DNA of 64,000 nt from Staphylococcus carnosus (GTDB lineage: Bacteria; Bacillota; Bacilli; Staphylococcales; Staphylococcaceae). This document shows positions 1-12,096 of the stretch, piece after piece (the first letter of the stretch is position 1; each line of letters starts with the position of its first letter). The stretch lies in contig NZ_UHCT01000001.1 of assembly GCF_900458435.1 (NCBI RefSeq), positions 1,240,001-1,304,000 of the forward strand, written 5' to 3'. The position numbers and the translations under genes were made by a program. The notes under the pieces were generated by a model that was not told where the DNA came from, ran no database searches, and saw only the letters and a list, made by a program, of their open reading frames with translations.

Positions 1-7
1 AGCAAGT

Positions 8-13
8 TATAAT
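8..13 (+). promoter_or_regulatory. -10 hexamer for the first operon
   Basis: A perfect TATAAT lies 36 bases before the first start codon. Any -35 would be outside the window, so this is only half of a candidate promoter. Confidence 0.4.
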
Positions 14-49
14 AAATAATAAGAGAAAGCAGAGAATGAGGGAAGTAAG

Positions 50-1345
50 ATGACAAAACATGAGCAAATTCTGGCGCATATTGATTCTTTGGCTGTAGGA
101 AAGAAAATCTCTGTAAGAAAAATTGCGAAAGATTTAGAGGTTTCAGAAGGTACAGCATATCGCGCTATTAAAGATGCTGAACAATTGGGATTAGTTGCAA
201 CAATAGATAGAGTTGGCACAGTAAGAATCGAAAAGAAAAGTCGCGAACAAATCGAACATCTTACATTTGGTGAAATCGTAAAGATTATAGATGGTCAGGT
301 TTTAGCAGGTAGAAATGGATTGCACAATACATTGACTAAATTTGCGATAGCAGCGATGAAACTTGAAAATGTCGTTAAATATTTAACCAAACATACATTG
401 TTAATAGTCGGCAACCGAACAGATGTACAAATGGAAGCTTTAAAACATGGCAGTGCAGTGCTTATAACGGGTGGTTTCAATACTACACCGGAAATCAAAA
501 AGTATGCTGACGAACATAATCTACCGATTCTATCATCAAATTATGATTCATATCTAGTAGCCAATATGATTAATAGAGCAATGTACAATCAAATTATTCG
601 AAAAGAAATTTTGATTGTTGAAGATATCGTTAAACCAGTTTCAGAAGAAACAGTGGCAAAAGAAGATATGTTAGTATCAGATTTGAAAAAGCGTTCACAA
701 CAAACGGGACACTCTAGATTCCCAGTAGTAGATGACGACTGGAAACTTGTTGGTATTGTAACAAGTAAAGATATCATTGCGAAAGATTCTGATGAGAGTA
801 TTCAAAAAGTGATGACAAAGCCTGTTTTAAACGTGCAGAATTCAACGACAGTTGCAAGTTGTGCACATATGATGATTTGGGAAGGAATTGAACTCTTGCC
901 AGTCACAACTATCAATAAAAAGTTATTAGGTGTCGTCTCTCGTGAAGATGTTTTAAGAGCAATGCAATTAATTGGCAGACAACCGCAAGTAGGCGAAACG
1001 ATTAATGATCAAGTCGCTAAGTATATTTCTATAAATAAAGATAGTATTACTGTCGATGTCGCGCCTCAATTAACAAGTCAATACGGTACATTAAGCAAAG
1101 GTGCTTTTGTGGCAATCATTGAAGAAACGATTCGTTATAAAATGCGCCAATTAAAAAAACAAGAAGTTATGATTGAGAGTTTAAGTATTATGTATTTAAA
1201 AACAGTTTCGATTGAGACTGAATTAGAAATACAATACAACATGTTAGATATAGGAAGACATTTTGCTAAAATAGAAGTTAGTATGATGAACGGACAAACA
1301 CCAGTGGCAAAAGCATTGACAATATGTCAGATGCTGGAAAGCTAG
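50..1345 (+). CDS. ytoI: CBS/DRTGG-domain regulator-like protein (YtoI family)
   Basis: A 431-residue soluble protein with the YtoI domain order. Residues about 1-60 form a winged helix-turn-helix (SVRKIAKDLEVSEGTAYRAI). A DRTGG domain follows at about 70-190, with GNRTD at 121-125 and TGG at 140-142. A pair of CBS domains spans about 195-310, and the C-terminal 110 residues resemble a hotdog/thioesterase fold. CBS pairs usually bind adenosine nucleotides, so a nucleotide-sensing regulator is a reasonable inference, but the target is unknown. A good ribosome site (AGGGAAG) precedes the ATG. It is followed after 23 bases by nrnA and then dnaE, suggesting one operon. Confidence 0.85.
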   Translation: MTKHEQILAHIDSLAVGKKISVRKIAKDLEVSEGTAYRAIKDAEQLGLVATIDRVGTVRIEKKSREQIEHLTFGEIVKIIDGQVLAGRNGLHNTLTKFAIAAMKLENVVKYLTKHTLLIVGNRTDVQMEALKHGSAVLITGGFNTTPEIKKYADEHNLPILSSNYDSYLVANMINRAMYNQIIRKEILIVEDIVKPVSEETVAKEDMLVSDLKKRSQQTGHSRFPVVDDDWKLVGIVTSKDIIAKDSDESIQKVMTKPVLNVQNSTTVASCAHMMIWEGIELLPVTTINKKLLGVVSREDVLRAMQLIGRQPQVGETINDQVAKYISINKDSITVDVAPQLTSQYGTLSKGAFVAIIEETIRYKMRQLKKQEVMIESLSIMYLKTVSIETELEIQYNMLDIGRHFAKIEVSMMNGQTPVAKALTICQMLES

Positions 1346-1368
1346 ATAGAAGAGGAGATTGAACCAAG

Positions 1369-2310
1369 ATGAACAACTTTAATGAAATTATGAATACAAT
1401 TGCAGAAACAGAAACAATCATTATTCACAGACATGTACGTCCAGACCCTGATGCATATGGGTCACAATTAGGATTGAAATCATATCTTCAATTAAAATTT
1501 CCTGATAAAACAATCTATGCAGTAGGAGAAAGTGAACCTTCATTAGATTTCATGGGAACTTTTGATGCAGTGAAAGATGATGATTATAAAGATGCACTTG
1601 TCATTGTCTGCGATACTGCAAATGCGCCAAGAATTGATGACCAACGTTTTGATAATGGTCAAAAATTGATTAAAATCGATCACCATCCACCAGTTGATCA
1701 ATACGGAGATTTAAACTATGTCAATACAGATGCTTCATCTACAAGTGAAATTATTTTTGATATAATTTCATATTTTAATGATGCATCTATTATCAATGAA
1801 AATACAGCGAGACTTTTGTATTTAGGAATTGTCGGAGATACAGGCCGCTTCTTCTTTAACAATACAACACCGCATACGATGCAAGTTGCAGCTGATTTAT
1901 TGAAATATCATTTCGACCATAGTGCAGAATTAAATAAAATGGCTGAGAAAGACCCTAAACTAGCACCATTCCAAGGCTATGTTTTACAAAACTTTGACTT
2001 GAATGAAAATGGATTTGCTAAAGTACAAATTACTGAAGATGTATTGAAGCAGTATGGTTTAGTTCCTAATGAAGCTTCTCAATTTGTCAATACAATTTCA
2101 GATTTACGAGGTTTGAAAGTATGGGTGTTTGCTGTGGATGAAGGTTCTGAAATTCGTTGCAGATTACGTTCAAAAGGTATTGTTATCAATGATATCGCTC
2201 AAAAATTCGGAGGCGGAGGTCATCCGAATGCGTCTGGTGTTTCAGTAGATAATTGGCAAGAATTTGATGCACTTGCAGCTGAATTGAATAAAAGAGCTGA
2301 AGAGAATTAA
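1369..2310 (+). CDS. nrnA: Bifunctional oligoribonuclease / pAp phosphatase NrnA
   Basis: A 313-residue DHH-DHHA1 phosphoesterase. The metal-binding motifs are visible: [10 protein letters not shown] at about 20-29, the CDTAN aspartate at 82, the DHH triad at 104-106, and GDTGRF near 161. The C-terminal DHHA1 domain carries the substrate-binding [10 protein letters not shown]. Family members hydrolyse short RNA oligonucleotides (nanoRNAs) and 3'-phosphoadenosine 5'-phosphate in the cytoplasm, finishing RNA decay and sulphur-assimilation by-product removal. It lies 23 bases after the CBS protein and 16 bases before dnaE; the same grouping with dnaE occurs in Bacillus. Length is normal and no key residue is missing. 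Confidence 0.93.
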   Translation: MNNFNEIMNTIAETETIIIHRHVRPDPDAYGSQLGLKSYLQLKFPDKTIYAVGESEPSLDFMGTFDAVKDDDYKDALVIVCDTANAPRIDDQRFDNGQKLIKIDHHPPVDQYGDLNYVNTDASSTSEIIFDIISYFNDASIINENTARLLYLGIVGDTGRFFFNNTTPHTMQVAADLLKYHFDHSAELNKMAEKDPKLAPFQGYVLQNFDLNENGFAKVQITEDVLKQYGLVPNEASQFVNTISDLRGLKVWVFAVDEGSEIRCRLRSKGIVINDIAQKFGGGGHPNASGVSVDNWQEFDALAAELNKRAEEN

Positions 2311-2326
2311 TGATTAAAAAGGGGGA

Positions 2327-5300
2327 ATGGTCGCAGTGAAGGCACATCTCAACATTCATACCGCCTATGACTTGCTTAATTCAAGTTTAAAAGTTCCGGA
2401 TATTATTCAAAAGGCTGTGCAAGAAGGTTATGAAACGTTAGCAATTACAGATACGAACGTACTGCATGCTGTTCCTCAATTTTATGATGCAAGCATCAAA
2501 GCAGGCATTAAACCTGTTTTTGGTATGACTATTTATTTAAGTGATGGACTTACTGAGTTAGAGACGGTATTGCTTGCCAAAAATGAAGCGGGATTGAAAT
2601 CACTTTATCAACTATCCTCTGCTATTAAAGTACAAGAAAAATACGCAACACCAATTGAATGGTTGAAAAAGTATCAAGATAACCTTGTCATTATTTTTAA
2701 AAACGTTACATCGGAACAATTAAATCTGGTTCATCATTTTGAGAAACATCCTGATTTGTATGTTGATCATCAAAGCAGCGGTGCGGCTGAAAGGTTAGAT
2801 TTGAATATGGTGTATATGCAGGAGGCAAGGTACCTCAATGCTGAAGATGCAGATACACTCAGTGCTTTAAATGCAATCAAAGACAATCAAACTATAGATT
2901 TAGTAAATACAGGAAGTAATCATCATGCTCATTTTTATACACAAAACGAAGTAAATGATTTAGGGTTGTCTGCAGATGTAATTGAAAATACTGAGACACT
3001 AGCAGAGTTATGTACAACAGAAATTGAGTATCATCAGCCGCTTCTACCTCAATACCAAACACCAGATAATAGTTCCTCTAAAACATATTTATGGCATTTA
3101 TTAGAGCAATCATTAGAAAAAATGGAGTTCGATCAATCGCAATATCGTGAACGACTAGAATATGAATTTAACATCATTACTGAAATGGGTTATGAAGACT
3201 ACTTTTTAATCGTAAGTGACTTAATCCATTATGCCAAAACACACAATGTCATGGTAGGACCTGGTCGTGGTTCTTCTGCAGGTTCATTAGTCAGTTATTT
3301 GTTGAATATTACAACAATAGACCCGCTGCGTTATAACCTGCTTTTCGAACGTTTCTTAAACCCGGAGCGTGTCACAATGCCTGATATTGACATTGATTTC
3401 GAGGATACAAGACGTGAAAAAGTCATTCAATATGTGCAAGAGAAATACGGTGATTATCATGTCTCTGGAATTGTGACATTCGGCCATCTGCTCGCAAAAG
3501 CAGTTGCGAGAGATGTTGGCAGAATCATGGGCTTTGAAGAATCAACATTAAGTGAAATTTCTAAGTTGATTCCATCTAAATTAGGTATTACGCTCAGTGA
3601 AGCTTATCAAAATGAGAGCTTTAAAGAATTTGTACATCGAAATCACCGACATGAAAAATGGTTTGAGTTAAGTAAAAAATTAGAAGGCTTGCCAAGACAT
3701 ACGTCAACACATGCCGCTGGTATTATCATCAATGATCGACCATTATATGAGCATGTCCCATTATTTATGGGTGATACAGGATTACTGACTCAATGGACAA
3801 TGACAGAAGATGAAAAATTAGGTTTATTGAAAATTGACTTTTTAGGTTTGAAAAATTTATCCATTATTCATCAGATTATTGATCAAGTAAAGAAAGATTT
3901 AAATGTTTCTATTGATATTGAAGCGATTCCTTTTGATGATCCTAAAGTTTTTGAAATGCTATCACGAGGAGATACAACGGGTCTTTTCCAATTAGAGTCT
4001 GATGGTGTGAGACAGGCATTGAAAAGACTGCAGCCTCAACATTTTGAGGATATTGTTGCCATGACTTCACTTTATCGTCCCGGACCTATGGAAGAAATTC
4101 CGACTTATATTACAAGACGACATGTTCCATCAAAAGTACAATATCTGCATCCTGATTTGGAACCTATCCTTAAAAATACTTACGGTGTCATTATTTACCA
4201 AGAACAAATAATGCAGATTGCCAGTAAATTCGCAGGATTCAGTTATGGTGAAGCGGATATTTTACGACGTGCGATGAGTAAGAAAAATAGAGCTATGCTC
4301 GAAAACGAGAGACAACACTTTGTCGATGGTGCGAATCAGAATGGTTACTCAGAACAGTTGAGCAAGCAAATTTTTGATTTGATTTTAAAATTTGCAGATT
4401 ATGGTTTCCCGAGAGCGCATGCTGTCAGTTATTCAAAAATTGCATACACAATGGCTTATTTAAAAGTTCATTATCCTAACTATTTTTATGCAAATATACT
4501 TACTAACTCAATCGGTAATGATAAGAAAACTGAACTTATGGTAACTGAAGCTAAATCAATGAATTTGAAAATACTTCCACCTGATATTAATGAGAGTCAT
4601 TGGTACTATAGAGCAACTTCTAAAGGTATTTATTTATCACTCGGTGCAGTAAAGGGTGTTGGATACCAAAGTGTGAAAGCAATTGTTGAAGAAAGGTACG
4701 AAAATGGAAAATATAAAGACTTCTTTGATTTAACCAGAAGATTGCCGAATAGAGTTAAAACTCGCAAATTGTTAGAATCACTTATTTTAGTCGGTGCATT
4801 TGATCAATTCAATGAAAATCGTGCAACGCTTCTATCAACCTTAGACCAAGTTTTAGATGGTGCAAGCAATGTGGAACAAGATGAGCTGTTATTTGAATTT
4901 GTGACACCTAAAGAAAGTTATCAAGCAAAAGAAGAATTGCCGGATAAGGTGTTGAGCGATTTTGAAAAAGAACATCTCGGTTTCTATATTTCAAAACATC
5001 CCGTCGAAAAAATATTTGAAAATAAACAACTGTTAGGAATATACAAACTTTCAAATGCGAAGAACAACCAACCTATATTAGTGCAAATTGATAAGATGAA
5101 TCGTATTCGTACTAAAAATGGACAACCTATGGCATTTGTAACTTTAAATGATGGAACTAAAACATTAGATGGTGTAATATTCCCGAACGTCTTTAAACAA
5201 ATTGAGAATATTTTGGAAGACAATGACACCTTTATTGTGAGCGGCAAATTTGAAGAACGCCAAAATCAAACACAGTTAATCATCAATCAATTAGAAACTT

Positions 5301-5539
5301 TGGAACACTTTGAAAATCAGAAATTCAAGTTTGCCAGAATGTTAGTATTGCGCAATGTTGAAGCGTCTAATCTAGATTTTGACAGTTTTAAAACAGAAAA
5401 TAATCAAGATACGATTCCGGTAAATTTGTATCATGTAGCAGCTAATAAAATGGAACAGATTGGTTTAATAAAAAGAGATATAGAGACAATAGAAACGTTT
5501 ATTCAGAAGATACCACCTGAAAATGTGAGAATCATTTAA
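2327..5539 (+). CDS. dnaE: DNA polymerase III alpha subunit DnaE
   Basis: A 1070-residue C-family polymerase of the DnaE type, without the inserted exonuclease of PolC. The N-terminal PHP domain begins with NIHTAYDLLNSS. The catalytic palm shows GPGRGSSAGSLVSYLL near residue 310 and the metal-binding PDIDIDFED at about 351-359. A helix-hairpin-helix region and an OB fold (about 900-1000) complete it. In low-GC Gram-positives DnaE extends RNA primers, mainly on the lagging strand, before handing over to PolC. An AAGGGGG site precedes the ATG. It is the last gene of the ytoI-nrnA-dnaE unit and is followed at once by a terminator. Confidence 0.95.
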   Translation: MVAVKAHLNIHTAYDLLNSSLKVPDIIQKAVQEGYETLAITDTNVLHAVPQFYDASIKAGIKPVFGMTIYLSDGLTELETVLLAKNEAGLKSLYQLSSAIKVQEKYATPIEWLKKYQDNLVIIFKNVTSEQLNLVHHFEKHPDLYVDHQSSGAAERLDLNMVYMQEARYLNAEDADTLSALNAIKDNQTIDLVNTGSNHHAHFYTQNEVNDLGLSADVIENTETLAELCTTEIEYHQPLLPQYQTPDNSSSKTYLWHLLEQSLEKMEFDQSQYRERLEYEFNIITEMGYEDYFLIVSDLIHYAKTHNVMVGPGRGSSAGSLVSYLLNITTIDPLRYNLLFERFLNPERVTMPDIDIDFEDTRREKVIQYVQEKYGDYHVSGIVTFGHLLAKAVARDVGRIMGFEESTLSEISKLIPSKLGITLSEAYQNESFKEFVHRNHRHEKWFELSKKLEGLPRHTSTHAAGIIINDRPLYEHVPLFMGDTGLLTQWTMTEDEKLGLLKIDFLGLKNLSIIHQIIDQVKKDLNVSIDIEAIPFDDPKVFEMLSRGDTTGLFQLESDGVRQALKRLQPQHFEDIVAMTSLYRPGPMEEIPTYITRRHVPSKVQYLHPDLEPILKNTYGVIIYQEQIMQIASKFAGFSYGEADILRRAMSKKNRAMLENERQHFVDGANQNGYSEQLSKQIFDLILKFADYGFPRAHAVSYSKIAYTMAYLKVHYPNYFYANILTNSIGNDKKTELMVTEAKSMNLKILPPDINESHWYYRATSKGIYLSLGAVKGVGYQSVKAIVEERYENGKYKDFFDLTRRLPNRVKTRKLLESLILVGAFDQFNENRATLLSTLDQVLDGASNVEQDELLFEFVTPKESYQAKEELPDKVLSDFEKEHLGFYISKHPVEKIFENKQLLGIYKLSNAKNNQPILVQIDKMNRIRTKNGQPMAFVTLNDGTKTLDGVIFPNVFKQIENILEDNDTFIVSGKFEERQNQTQLIINQLETLEHFENQKFKFARMLVLRNVEASNLDFDSFKTENNQDTIPVNLYHVAANKMEQIGLIKRDIETIETFIQKIPPENVRII

Positions 5540-5543
5540 CTTG

Positions 5544-5571
5544 ATGCTAAGCAGTTTGCTTAGCATTTTTA
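5544..5571 (+). terminator. Rho-independent terminator after dnaE
   Basis: Nine-base arms ATGCTAAGC / GCTTAGCAT around a five-base loop, followed by TTTTT, five bases after the dnaE stop. Confidence 0.85.
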
Positions 5572-5617
5572 ATGCAATCATATGACGAAAGATTAGTGTA
5601 TTTAATAGAAACCTTTC

Positions 5618-5645
5618 TTAGCAATAAGGATAATTGTGTTATAAT
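5618..5645 (+). promoter_or_regulatory. Candidate sigma-A promoter for the malic enzyme gene
   Basis: TTAGCA, 16-base spacer, TATAAT. The -10 is perfect and the -35 matches 4 of 6. The resulting leader is about 145 bases and contains a short AACCAA/TTGGTT hairpin at 5743-5761. Confidence 0.5.
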
Positions 5646-5794
5646 CGTTCTAGATTTTGAAATTAAAAACAAAACTTGTATGATAAAAAGACACAAACAC
5701 TCATTTAAAAAATAAATCATATATACATTTTAATTACAGATGAACCAAGTTTCATTTGGTTTTGTAAAACCGTTAAAACAAAGGAGCGATTAAC

Positions 5795-7021
5795 TTGTCT
5801 TTAAGAGATGAAGCACTTGAAATGCATAAAAAGAATCAAGGAAAATTAGAAGTTACACCTAAAGTGAAAGTGACTAACAAAGAAGAATTAAGCTTAGCTT
5901 ACTCTCCAGGCGTTGCAGAACCCTGCAAAGAAATATATGAAGATCCTCGTAAAGTATATGATTATACAGCAAAAGGCAATACAGTAGCTGTTATTACTGA
6001 TGGTACAGCTGTTTTAGGTCTAGGTAATATTGGCGCTGAAGCAAGTATACCTGTTATGGAAGGTAAAGCCGTCTTATTTAAAAGTTTTGCTGGCATTAAT
6101 GGCGTTCCGATTGCTTTAGATACCACAGATACTGAAGAAATCATTAAAACTGTAAAATATTTACAACCTAATTATGGCGGTATCAACTTAGAAGATATTT
6201 CAGCACCGCGTTGTTTTGAAATTGAAAACAGATTGAAGAAAGAAACAAAGATACCAGTTTTCCATGATGATCAGCATGGTACTGCGATTGTCACAATGGC
6301 AGGTTTAATTAATGCATTGAGAATTACAGATAAATCGCTGTCAGATATTAAAGTGGTTTTAAATGGTGCAGGTGCAGCGGGTATCGCAATTGTTAAATTA
6401 TTATATTCATATGGTGTAAGAAATATGATTATGTGTGATTCTAAAGGAGCTATCTATGAAGGTCGTCCTTATGGTATGAATCCGACTAAAGATTTTGTAG
6501 CGGAATGGACGAATAAGGATAAGCAAGAAGGCAAACTTTCTGATGTGATTAAAGGGGCTGATGTCTTTATCGGTGTGTCTGTTGCAAACGCACTTTCTCA
6601 AGATATGGTAAAATCAATGAATGAAGACAGTATTATTTTTGCAATGGCAAATCCTAATCCTGAAATCACTCCTGATGATGCTAAAGCTGCGGGGGCTAAA
6701 GTAGTGGGAACTGGACGTTCAGATTTTCCTAACCAAATCAATAATGTTTTAGCATTTCCGGGTATTTTCAGAGGTGCATTAGATGTTGAAGCAACGCATA
6801 TTAATGAAAAAATGAAACAAGCAGCTGTTTCAGCAATTGCAGATTTAATTCAGCCTGATGAATTATCACCGGATTATTGTATTCCAGCACCTTTTGATAG
6901 ACGTGTTGCACCATCAGTTGCGCGCAATGTAGCAAAAGCTGCTATGGAATCTGGAGTATCTAGGGTTGAAGTTGACCCAGATGAAATATACAATAAAACG
7001 ATGAGATTAACTGATATTTAA
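5795..7021 (+). CDS. ytsJ: Malic enzyme (YtsJ type)
   Basis: A 408-residue short malic enzyme, converting malate to pyruvate with CO2 release and reduction of NAD(P). The N-terminal domain holds LAYSPGVAEPC and TDGTAVLGLGNIG. FHDDQHGTAIV near residue 157 carries metal-binding acids. A Rossmann fold follows at about 190 (NGAGAAGIAIVKLL). Length and start (MSLRDEALEMHKKNQGKLE) fit Bacillus YtsJ, an NADP-preferring member, but cofactor preference cannot be read with certainty here. The start is TTG, chosen because AAAGGAG lies eight bases upstream and homologues begin at this point. The gene precedes accDA, so it may supply NADPH for fatty-acid synthesis; that is inference. Confidence 0.9.
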   Translation: MSLRDEALEMHKKNQGKLEVTPKVKVTNKEELSLAYSPGVAEPCKEIYEDPRKVYDYTAKGNTVAVITDGTAVLGLGNIGAEASIPVMEGKAVLFKSFAGINGVPIALDTTDTEEIIKTVKYLQPNYGGINLEDISAPRCFEIENRLKKETKIPVFHDDQHGTAIVTMAGLINALRITDKSLSDIKVVLNGAGAAGIAIVKLLYSYGVRNMIMCDSKGAIYEGRPYGMNPTKDFVAEWTNKDKQEGKLSDVIKGADVFIGVSVANALSQDMVKSMNEDSIIFAMANPNPEITPDDAKAAGAKVVGTGRSDFPNQINNVLAFPGIFRGALDVEATHINEKMKQAAVSAIADLIQPDELSPDYCIPAPFDRRVAPSVARNVAKAAMESGVSRVEVDPDEIYNKTMRLTDI

Positions 7022-7092
7022 TTAGGAAATTTATTTTTCAAAGAGCTGTTATGCGGTTAGAAGCGGCATAATAGTGGTGTGGAGGTTGACCA

Positions 7093-7965
7093 ATGTTTAA
7101 AGATTTTTTTAATCGAGGCAGTAAAAAGAAAAAATATGTTACTGTGCAAGATTCAAAACAGAACGATGTTCCAACAGGTATCATGACTAAATGCCCAAAA
7201 TGCAAAAAAATCATGTACACTAAAGAACTTTCTGAAAATCTCAATGTATGTTTCAATTGTGACCATCACTTATCATTGACTGCATATAAACGTATTGAGG
7301 CAATTTCAGATGAAGGAACTTTTAAAGAATTTGATAAAGGGATGACTTCTGCCAATCCTTTAGATTTTCCGGGATATGAAGAAAAAATAAAAAAAGACCA
7401 AGAAAAAACTGGTTTAGACGAAGCAGTTGTGACGGGTACTGCTGAATTAGGCGGTATAGAATACGGTGTTGCTGTCATGGATGCTCGATTCAGAATGGGC
7501 AGTATGGGTTCAGTAGTCGGTGAGAAAATTTGTCGTATTATAGATTACTGTACTGAACACCGTCTACCGTTCATTTTATTTTCAGCAAGTGGTGGTGCCA
7601 GGATGCAAGAAGGTATTATTTCATTGATGCAGATGGGTAAAACAAGTGTGTCATTGAAACGTCATTCTGATGCTGGATTATTATATATTTCTTACATTAC
7701 GAATCCGACAACGGGTGGCGTATCTGCAAGTTTCGCTTCTGTTGGAGATATTAATTTATCTGAACCGAAAGCATTAATCGGATTTGCAGGCCGCAGAGTT
7801 ATCGAACAGACAATTAATGAAAAATTGCCGGATGATTTCCAAACTGCAGAATTCTTATTGGAACACGGTCAACTAGATAAAGTGGTACATCGTAAAGAAA
7901 TGCGCAGTACTTTAGAATCTATTTTAAAAATGCATGCTGGACAAGAGGTGAATAAAGATGCTTGA
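7093..7965 (+). CDS. accD: Acetyl-CoA carboxyltransferase subunit beta AccD
   Basis: A 290-residue subunit of the carboxyltransferase half of acetyl-CoA carboxylase, which passes carboxyl from biotin to acetyl-CoA to make malonyl-CoA. An N-terminal four-cysteine zinc ribbon is clear (C34, C37, C53, C56). The crotonase-like carboxyltransferase core follows, with [11 protein letters not shown] near 164-174 and [12 protein letters not shown] near 210. GGAGG stands ahead of the ATG. Its last eight bases overlap accA, so translational coupling of the two subunits is likely. The 71-base gap after the malic enzyme contains no obvious terminator, so some read-through is possible. Confidence 0.95.
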   Translation: MFKDFFNRGSKKKKYVTVQDSKQNDVPTGIMTKCPKCKKIMYTKELSENLNVCFNCDHHLSLTAYKRIEAISDEGTFKEFDKGMTSANPLDFPGYEEKIKKDQEKTGLDEAVVTGTAELGGIEYGVAVMDARFRMGSMGSVVGEKICRIIDYCTEHRLPFILFSASGGARMQEGIISLMQMGKTSVSLKRHSDAGLLYISYITNPTTGGVSASFASVGDINLSEPKALIGFAGRRVIEQTINEKLPDDFQTAEFLLEHGQLDKVVHRKEMRSTLESILKMHAGQEVNKDA

Positions 7966-8905
7966 TTTTGAAAAGCCATTATTTGAAATTAAAAATAAGA
8001 TAGATGCTTTGAAAGAATCACAAGAAAAAAATGATGTTGATTTACAAGAAGAAATTGACATGCTAGAAGCGTCTTTAGAACGAGAAACTGAAAAAATTTA
8101 CATGCATTTAAAACCATGGGACCGTGTACAATTAGCTAGATTACAAGAAAGGCCTACAACTTTAGATTATATTTCATATATCTTTGATGAATTTATAGAG
8201 TTACATGGGGATAGAAATTATCGTGATGATCCTGCGATGGTTGGCGGCATCGGCTATTTAAATGGTCAACCTGTTACAGTAATCGGACAACAGCGCGGTA
8301 AAGATACAAAAGATAATATTTATCGTAATTTTGGTATGGCACATCCTGAAGGTTACAGAAAGGCATTGCGTTTAATGAAACAAGCTGAGAAATTCGGTCG
8401 TCCGATATTCACATTCATTGACACTAAAGGTGCCTATCCAGGTAAAGCAGCTGAAGAGAGAGGTCAAAGTGAGTCTATCGCCAAAAATTTAATTGAAATG
8501 GCAAGTCTGAAAGTACCTGTGATTTCATTAGTAATTGGTGAAGGCGGAAGTGGTGGTGCACTCGGTATTGGTATTGCCAATCGTGTGCTTATGTTAGAAA
8601 ACAGTACTTACTCTGTAATTTCACCTGAAGGTGCAGCTGCATTGTTATGGAAAGATAGTAATTTATCTAAAATTGCTGCTGAAACAATGAAAATAACTGC
8701 TCCGGATTTAAAAGAATTGCAAATCATAGATGATGTTATCAATGAGCCTCTTGGTGGTGCGCATAAAGATGTCGCATTACAAGCTGAACGTATTAAAGAG
8801 GCATTCACAAAACAATTATCAGAGTTAGAAAAATTAAATGGGCAAGAACTTGCTGATGATCGTTTTGAAAAATTCCGCCAAATCGGTGAATTTAAAGAAC
8901 AATAA
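7958..8905 (+). CDS. accA: Acetyl-CoA carboxyltransferase subunit alpha AccA
   Basis: A 315-residue partner of AccD in the heterotetrameric carboxyltransferase. The first 70 residues are a charged helical segment, followed by the crotonase fold with RPTTLDYI and the oxyanion-hole glycine stretch [17 protein letters not shown] near residue 195. The start overlaps the accD end by eight bases, with AAGAGGTG upstream inside accD. Together AccDA makes malonyl-CoA for fatty-acid elongation; the biotin carrier and carboxylase subunits are not in this window. A strong terminator follows at once, so the unit ends here. Confidence 0.95.
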   Translation: MLDFEKPLFEIKNKIDALKESQEKNDVDLQEEIDMLEASLERETEKIYMHLKPWDRVQLARLQERPTTLDYISYIFDEFIELHGDRNYRDDPAMVGGIGYLNGQPVTVIGQQRGKDTKDNIYRNFGMAHPEGYRKALRLMKQAEKFGRPIFTFIDTKGAYPGKAAEERGQSESIAKNLIEMASLKVPVISLVIGEGGSGGALGIGIANRVLMLENSTYSVISPEGAAALLWKDSNLSKIAAETMKITAPDLKELQIIDDVINEPLGGAHKDVALQAERIKEAFTKQLSELEKLNGQELADDRFEKFRQIGEFKEQ

Positions 8906-8911
8906 GGGTAG

Positions 8912-8956
8912 AGAGATTCTATACGCTATTTTTAGCGTCATAGAATCTCTTTTTTT
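8912..8956 (+). terminator. Rho-independent terminator after accA
   Basis: A long hairpin with outer arms AGAGATTCTA / TAGAATCTCT and an inner CGCTA/TAGCG step, followed by TTTTTTT. Confidence 0.9.
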
Positions 8957-10191
<1,235 letters not shown>

Positions 10192-10222
10192 TTTATAGTG
10201 AATTTATTAGGAGGCTTTAATA

Positions 10223-11983
10223 ATGAGAAAAACTAAAATCGTTTGTACGATTGGACCTGCATCAGAATCTGAAGAAATGTTAGAAAAATTAATGAAAGCT
10301 GGAATGAACGTTGCGCGTTTGAACTTCTCACACGGTGATCATGCAGAACATAAAGCGCGTATCGAGCGTATTCGTGAAGTATCTCAACGTTTAAACAAAA
10401 CTATCGCTATTATGCTTGATACAAAAGGACCAGAAATTCGTACTCATGATATGGAAAACGGCGTTATTAATTTAGAAAAAGGTAATGATGTTATTGTCAG
10501 CATGAATCAAGTTTTAGGTACTGCTGATAAATTTTCAGTGACTTACGAAGACCTTATTAATGACGTTGAAATCGGTTCTTTCATCTTACTTGATGACGGT
10601 CTTGTAGAATTAGAAGTTAAAGCTAAAGATAAAGAAAAAGGCGAAGTATTATGTGAAGTCTTAAACTCTGGTGAAATTAAAAATAAAAAAGGTGTTAACT
10701 TGCCAAATGTAAAAGTTAATTTACCAGGTATCACAGAAAAAGATGCAGATGATATCCGCTTTGGTATTGATGAGCATGTTGATTTTATCGCTGCTAGTTT
10801 TGTTCGTCGTCCAAGTGATGTTTTGGATATTCGTAAAATTTTAGAAGAAGAACGCAATACAAATATCAGCATTCTTCCTAAAATCGAAAACCAAGAAGGT
10901 ATCGACAATATTAAAGAAATTCTAGAAGTTTCTGATGGCTTAATGGTAGCTCGTGGTGATATGGGTGTTGAAATTCCACCTGAGAATGTACCAGTTATCC
11001 AAAAAGATTTAATCAGACAATGTAACAAATTAGGTAAACCAGTTATCACAGCTACTCAAATGTTAGATTCTATGCAACGTAACCCGCGTGCTACAAGAGC
11101 AGAAGCAAGTGATGTAGCCAATGCTATCTATGATGGTACAGATGCAGTTATGTTATCTGGTGAAACTGCTGCTGGTTTATATCCTGAAGAAGCGGTTAAA
11201 GCAATGAGAAACATTGCAGTTGCTGCTGAAGCTGCACAAGATTATAAAAAATTATTGAATGACAGAACTAAACTGGAAGAAACAAACTTAGTAAATGCTA
11301 TTGGTGTTTCTGTAGCTCATACAGCTTTAAACTTGAAAGTTAAAGCAATCGTAGCGGCTACTGAAAGTGGATCAACAGCTAAAACAATTTCTAAATTCCG
11401 TCCTCATTCAGACATTATTGCTGTAACTCCAAGTCCAGAAACTGCGCGCCAATTGGCATTAGTATGGGGTGTGTTCCCAGTAGTTAAAAAAGGACGTAAA
11501 ACTACAGATGCTTTATTAAACAATGCTGTTGCTACTGCAATTGAAACTGGTCGTGTACAAAATGGTGACTTATTAATTATCACTGCTGGTGTACCAACTG
11601 GTGAAAAAGGTACAACTAACATGATGAAATTACATTTAGTTGGTGACGAAATTGTTAAAGGTCAAGGTGTCGGCCGTAATTCAGTAGTAGGAAATGCAAT
11701 TGTTGTTCAAGATGCAATTGAGTTAGAAGGAAGAGATCTTTCAAACAAAATTATTGTAACGCATTCAACTGATGAAACATTCGTTCCATATATTGAACAA
11801 GCAGCTGGTTTAGTAGCTGAAGAAGGCGGTATTACTTCTCCAAGCGCAATCATCGGCTTAGAACAAGGTATCCCAACAATTGTTGGCGCTAGCAATGCAA
11901 CTAAATTAATCGCAAATGACGTTGTGATTACTGTTGATGCCAACACTGGTCGTGTATATGATGGTTATGCAAACGTACTTTAA
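10223..11983 (+). CDS. pyk: Pyruvate kinase with extra C-terminal domain
   Basis: A 586-residue pyruvate kinase, converting PEP and ADP to pyruvate and ATP. The barrel shows [13 protein letters not shown] at the start, [23 protein letters not shown] near 243 and the signature [13 protein letters not shown]. After the usual allosteric domain there is an extra C-terminal domain of about 110 residues, as in Bacillus enzymes, resembling the phosphohistidine domain of PEP synthase. Its core reads GGITSPSAI, with proline where the PTS/PEP-synthase relatives carry the phosphorylated histidine, so it should not be a phosphocarrier. Second gene after pfkA; codon use is that of a highly expressed gene. 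Confidence 0.97.
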   Translation: MRKTKIVCTIGPASESEEMLEKLMKAGMNVARLNFSHGDHAEHKARIERIREVSQRLNKTIAIMLDTKGPEIRTHDMENGVINLEKGNDVIVSMNQVLGTADKFSVTYEDLINDVEIGSFILLDDGLVELEVKAKDKEKGEVLCEVLNSGEIKNKKGVNLPNVKVNLPGITEKDADDIRFGIDEHVDFIAASFVRRPSDVLDIRKILEEERNTNISILPKIENQEGIDNIKEILEVSDGLMVARGDMGVEIPPENVPVIQKDLIRQCNKLGKPVITATQMLDSMQRNPRATRAEASDVANAIYDGTDAVMLSGETAAGLYPEEAVKAMRNIAVAAEAAQDYKKLLNDRTKLEETNLVNAIGVSVAHTALNLKVKAIVAATESGSTAKTISKFRPHSDIIAVTPSPETARQLALVWGVFPVVKKGRKTTDALLNNAVATAIETGRVQNGDLLIITAGVPTGEKGTTNMMKLHLVGDEIVKGQGVGRNSVVGNAIVVQDAIELEGRDLSNKIIVTHSTDETFVPYIEQAAGLVAEEGGITSPSAIIGLEQGIPTIVGASNATKLIANDVVITVDANTGRVYDGYANVL

Positions 11984-12017
11984 TCCTATAAATTATATTG
12001 AATAATCAATGAAAAGA

Positions 12018-12058
12018 AAGAGCTCAAACTTATTTTTGAAATAGGTTTGAGCTCTTTT
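12018..12058 (+). terminator. Rho-independent terminator after pyk
   Basis: Arms AAAGAGCTCAAACTTATTT and AAATAGGTTTGAGCTCTTTT form a near-perfect long stem with a U tract, 35 bases after the pyk stop. Its A/T flanks would let it work in both directions. Confidence 0.9.
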
Positions 12059-12096
12059 CCATACATATAAATTACATCATAATTAAATTCTATGCT

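Noticed and set aside
10543..11049. A 168-codon open frame antisense to pyk
   Set aside because: It mirrors the codon bias of a highly expressed gene, has no ribosome site, and its sequence is serine/isoleucine-rich nonsense without family resemblance. Similar antisense frames in tig, gapB and dnaE were dropped for the same reason.
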